Of a stretch of DNA of 5,852 bases, positions 5,831 through 5,852 are shown in pieces. Origin of the DNA: Bacteroidales bacterium (GTDB taxonomy: Bacteria; Bacteroidota; Bacteroidia; Bacteroidales; F082). The translations under genes were made by a program, and so were the position numbers. Position 1 is the stretch's first letter; each line of letters opens with the position of its first letter. The notes beneath the pieces are model-generated. The model ran no database searches. It was not told the origin of the DNA and was given only the letters and a program-made list of their open reading frames with translations. The stretch spans positions 1 through 5,852 of the forward strand of contig JAOZNY010000187.1 in the NCBI GenBank assembly GCA_029933565.1. The letters run 5' to 3'.

Positions 5831-5852
5831 AGAGGCGAAGAGGAGTCAGGAA

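Larger units (their letters stand above)
5570..5835. repeat. Tandem palindromic repeat array (REP-like intergenic element)
   Basis: The array consists of two adjacent 117-bp units (5575-5691 and 5692-5808) followed by a truncated third unit that keeps only its terminal hairpin. Each unit has, in order, half or all of a GAC-TTTA-GTC hairpin, a spacer of about 70 bp (starting AAATTAACAGTCA and ending TTGGTTGTTGAGGG), and a hairpin built on CTAAGTT/AACTTAG. No open reading frame spans it. Paired short GC-closed hairpins with a conserved spacer in a non-coding region resemble REP/BIME-like elements moved in trans by RAYT (Y1 tyrosine) transposases. No transposase is in the window, so that link is an inference. 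Confidence 0.75.

Noticed and set aside
5570..5852. CRISPR array
   Set aside because: The repeat period is 117 bp with the spacer conserved between units; there are no short identical repeats separated by unique spacers and no cas genes.

Overview
The window looks like chromosomal DNA from a member of the Bacteroidota, probably Bacteroidales or a close relative. The reasons are its low GC content, three start-proximal TAnnTTTG promoter elements (the -7 box of the Bacteroidota primary sigma factor), the absence of convincing Shine-Dalgarno sequences, two secreted beta-barrel-like proteins with Bacteroidota-style signal peptides, and a uridine phosphorylase of the PQGR type common in this phylum. 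Assignment to a genus is not possible from the sequence alone.

Layout, left to right. (1) The 3' part of a plus-strand gene for a large outer-membrane beta-barrel-like protein. Its reading frame is open to the left edge, so its start lies outside the window. (2) Only 2 bp later and tail to tail, a minus-strand uridine/nucleoside phosphorylase. (3) A short divergent intergenic region with a phosphorylase promoter and a degenerate ATGGAGTn octamer tract. (4) A plus-strand full-length cinA (N-terminal MoCF-like domain plus C-terminal nicotinamide-nucleotide amidase domain). (5) A 118-bp convergent intergenic region with more octamer units, arranged as inverted arms. (6) A minus-strand cluster read right to left: a 141-aa uncharacterised soluble protein, a membrane-anchored TlpA/ResA-like thioredoxin 10 bp downstream, and a 234-aa secreted beta-barrel-like protein. 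(7) From 5478 to the right edge there is no gene: a good promoter for the minus-strand cluster, then a tandem 117-bp repeat carrying palindromic hairpins that resembles REP-like (RAYT-type) intergenic elements.

Functionally, the phosphorylase and CinA are both salvage enzymes (pyrimidine nucleosides; NMN in the NAD cycle) but are divergently transcribed and need not be co-regulated. The minus-strand cluster is envelope-oriented: a periplasmic thiol-disulfide protein lies next to an outer-membrane protein. The second barrel gene also has its own -7 element.

No complete new system such as a defence island, CRISPR array or transposase gene is visible. The least ordinary parts are the palindromic tandem repeat at the right edge, the octamer tracts on both sides of cinA, and two uncharacterised proteins. 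Several apparent upstream TTG or overlapping starts were rejected in favour of internal ATG codons, as explained in the entries.
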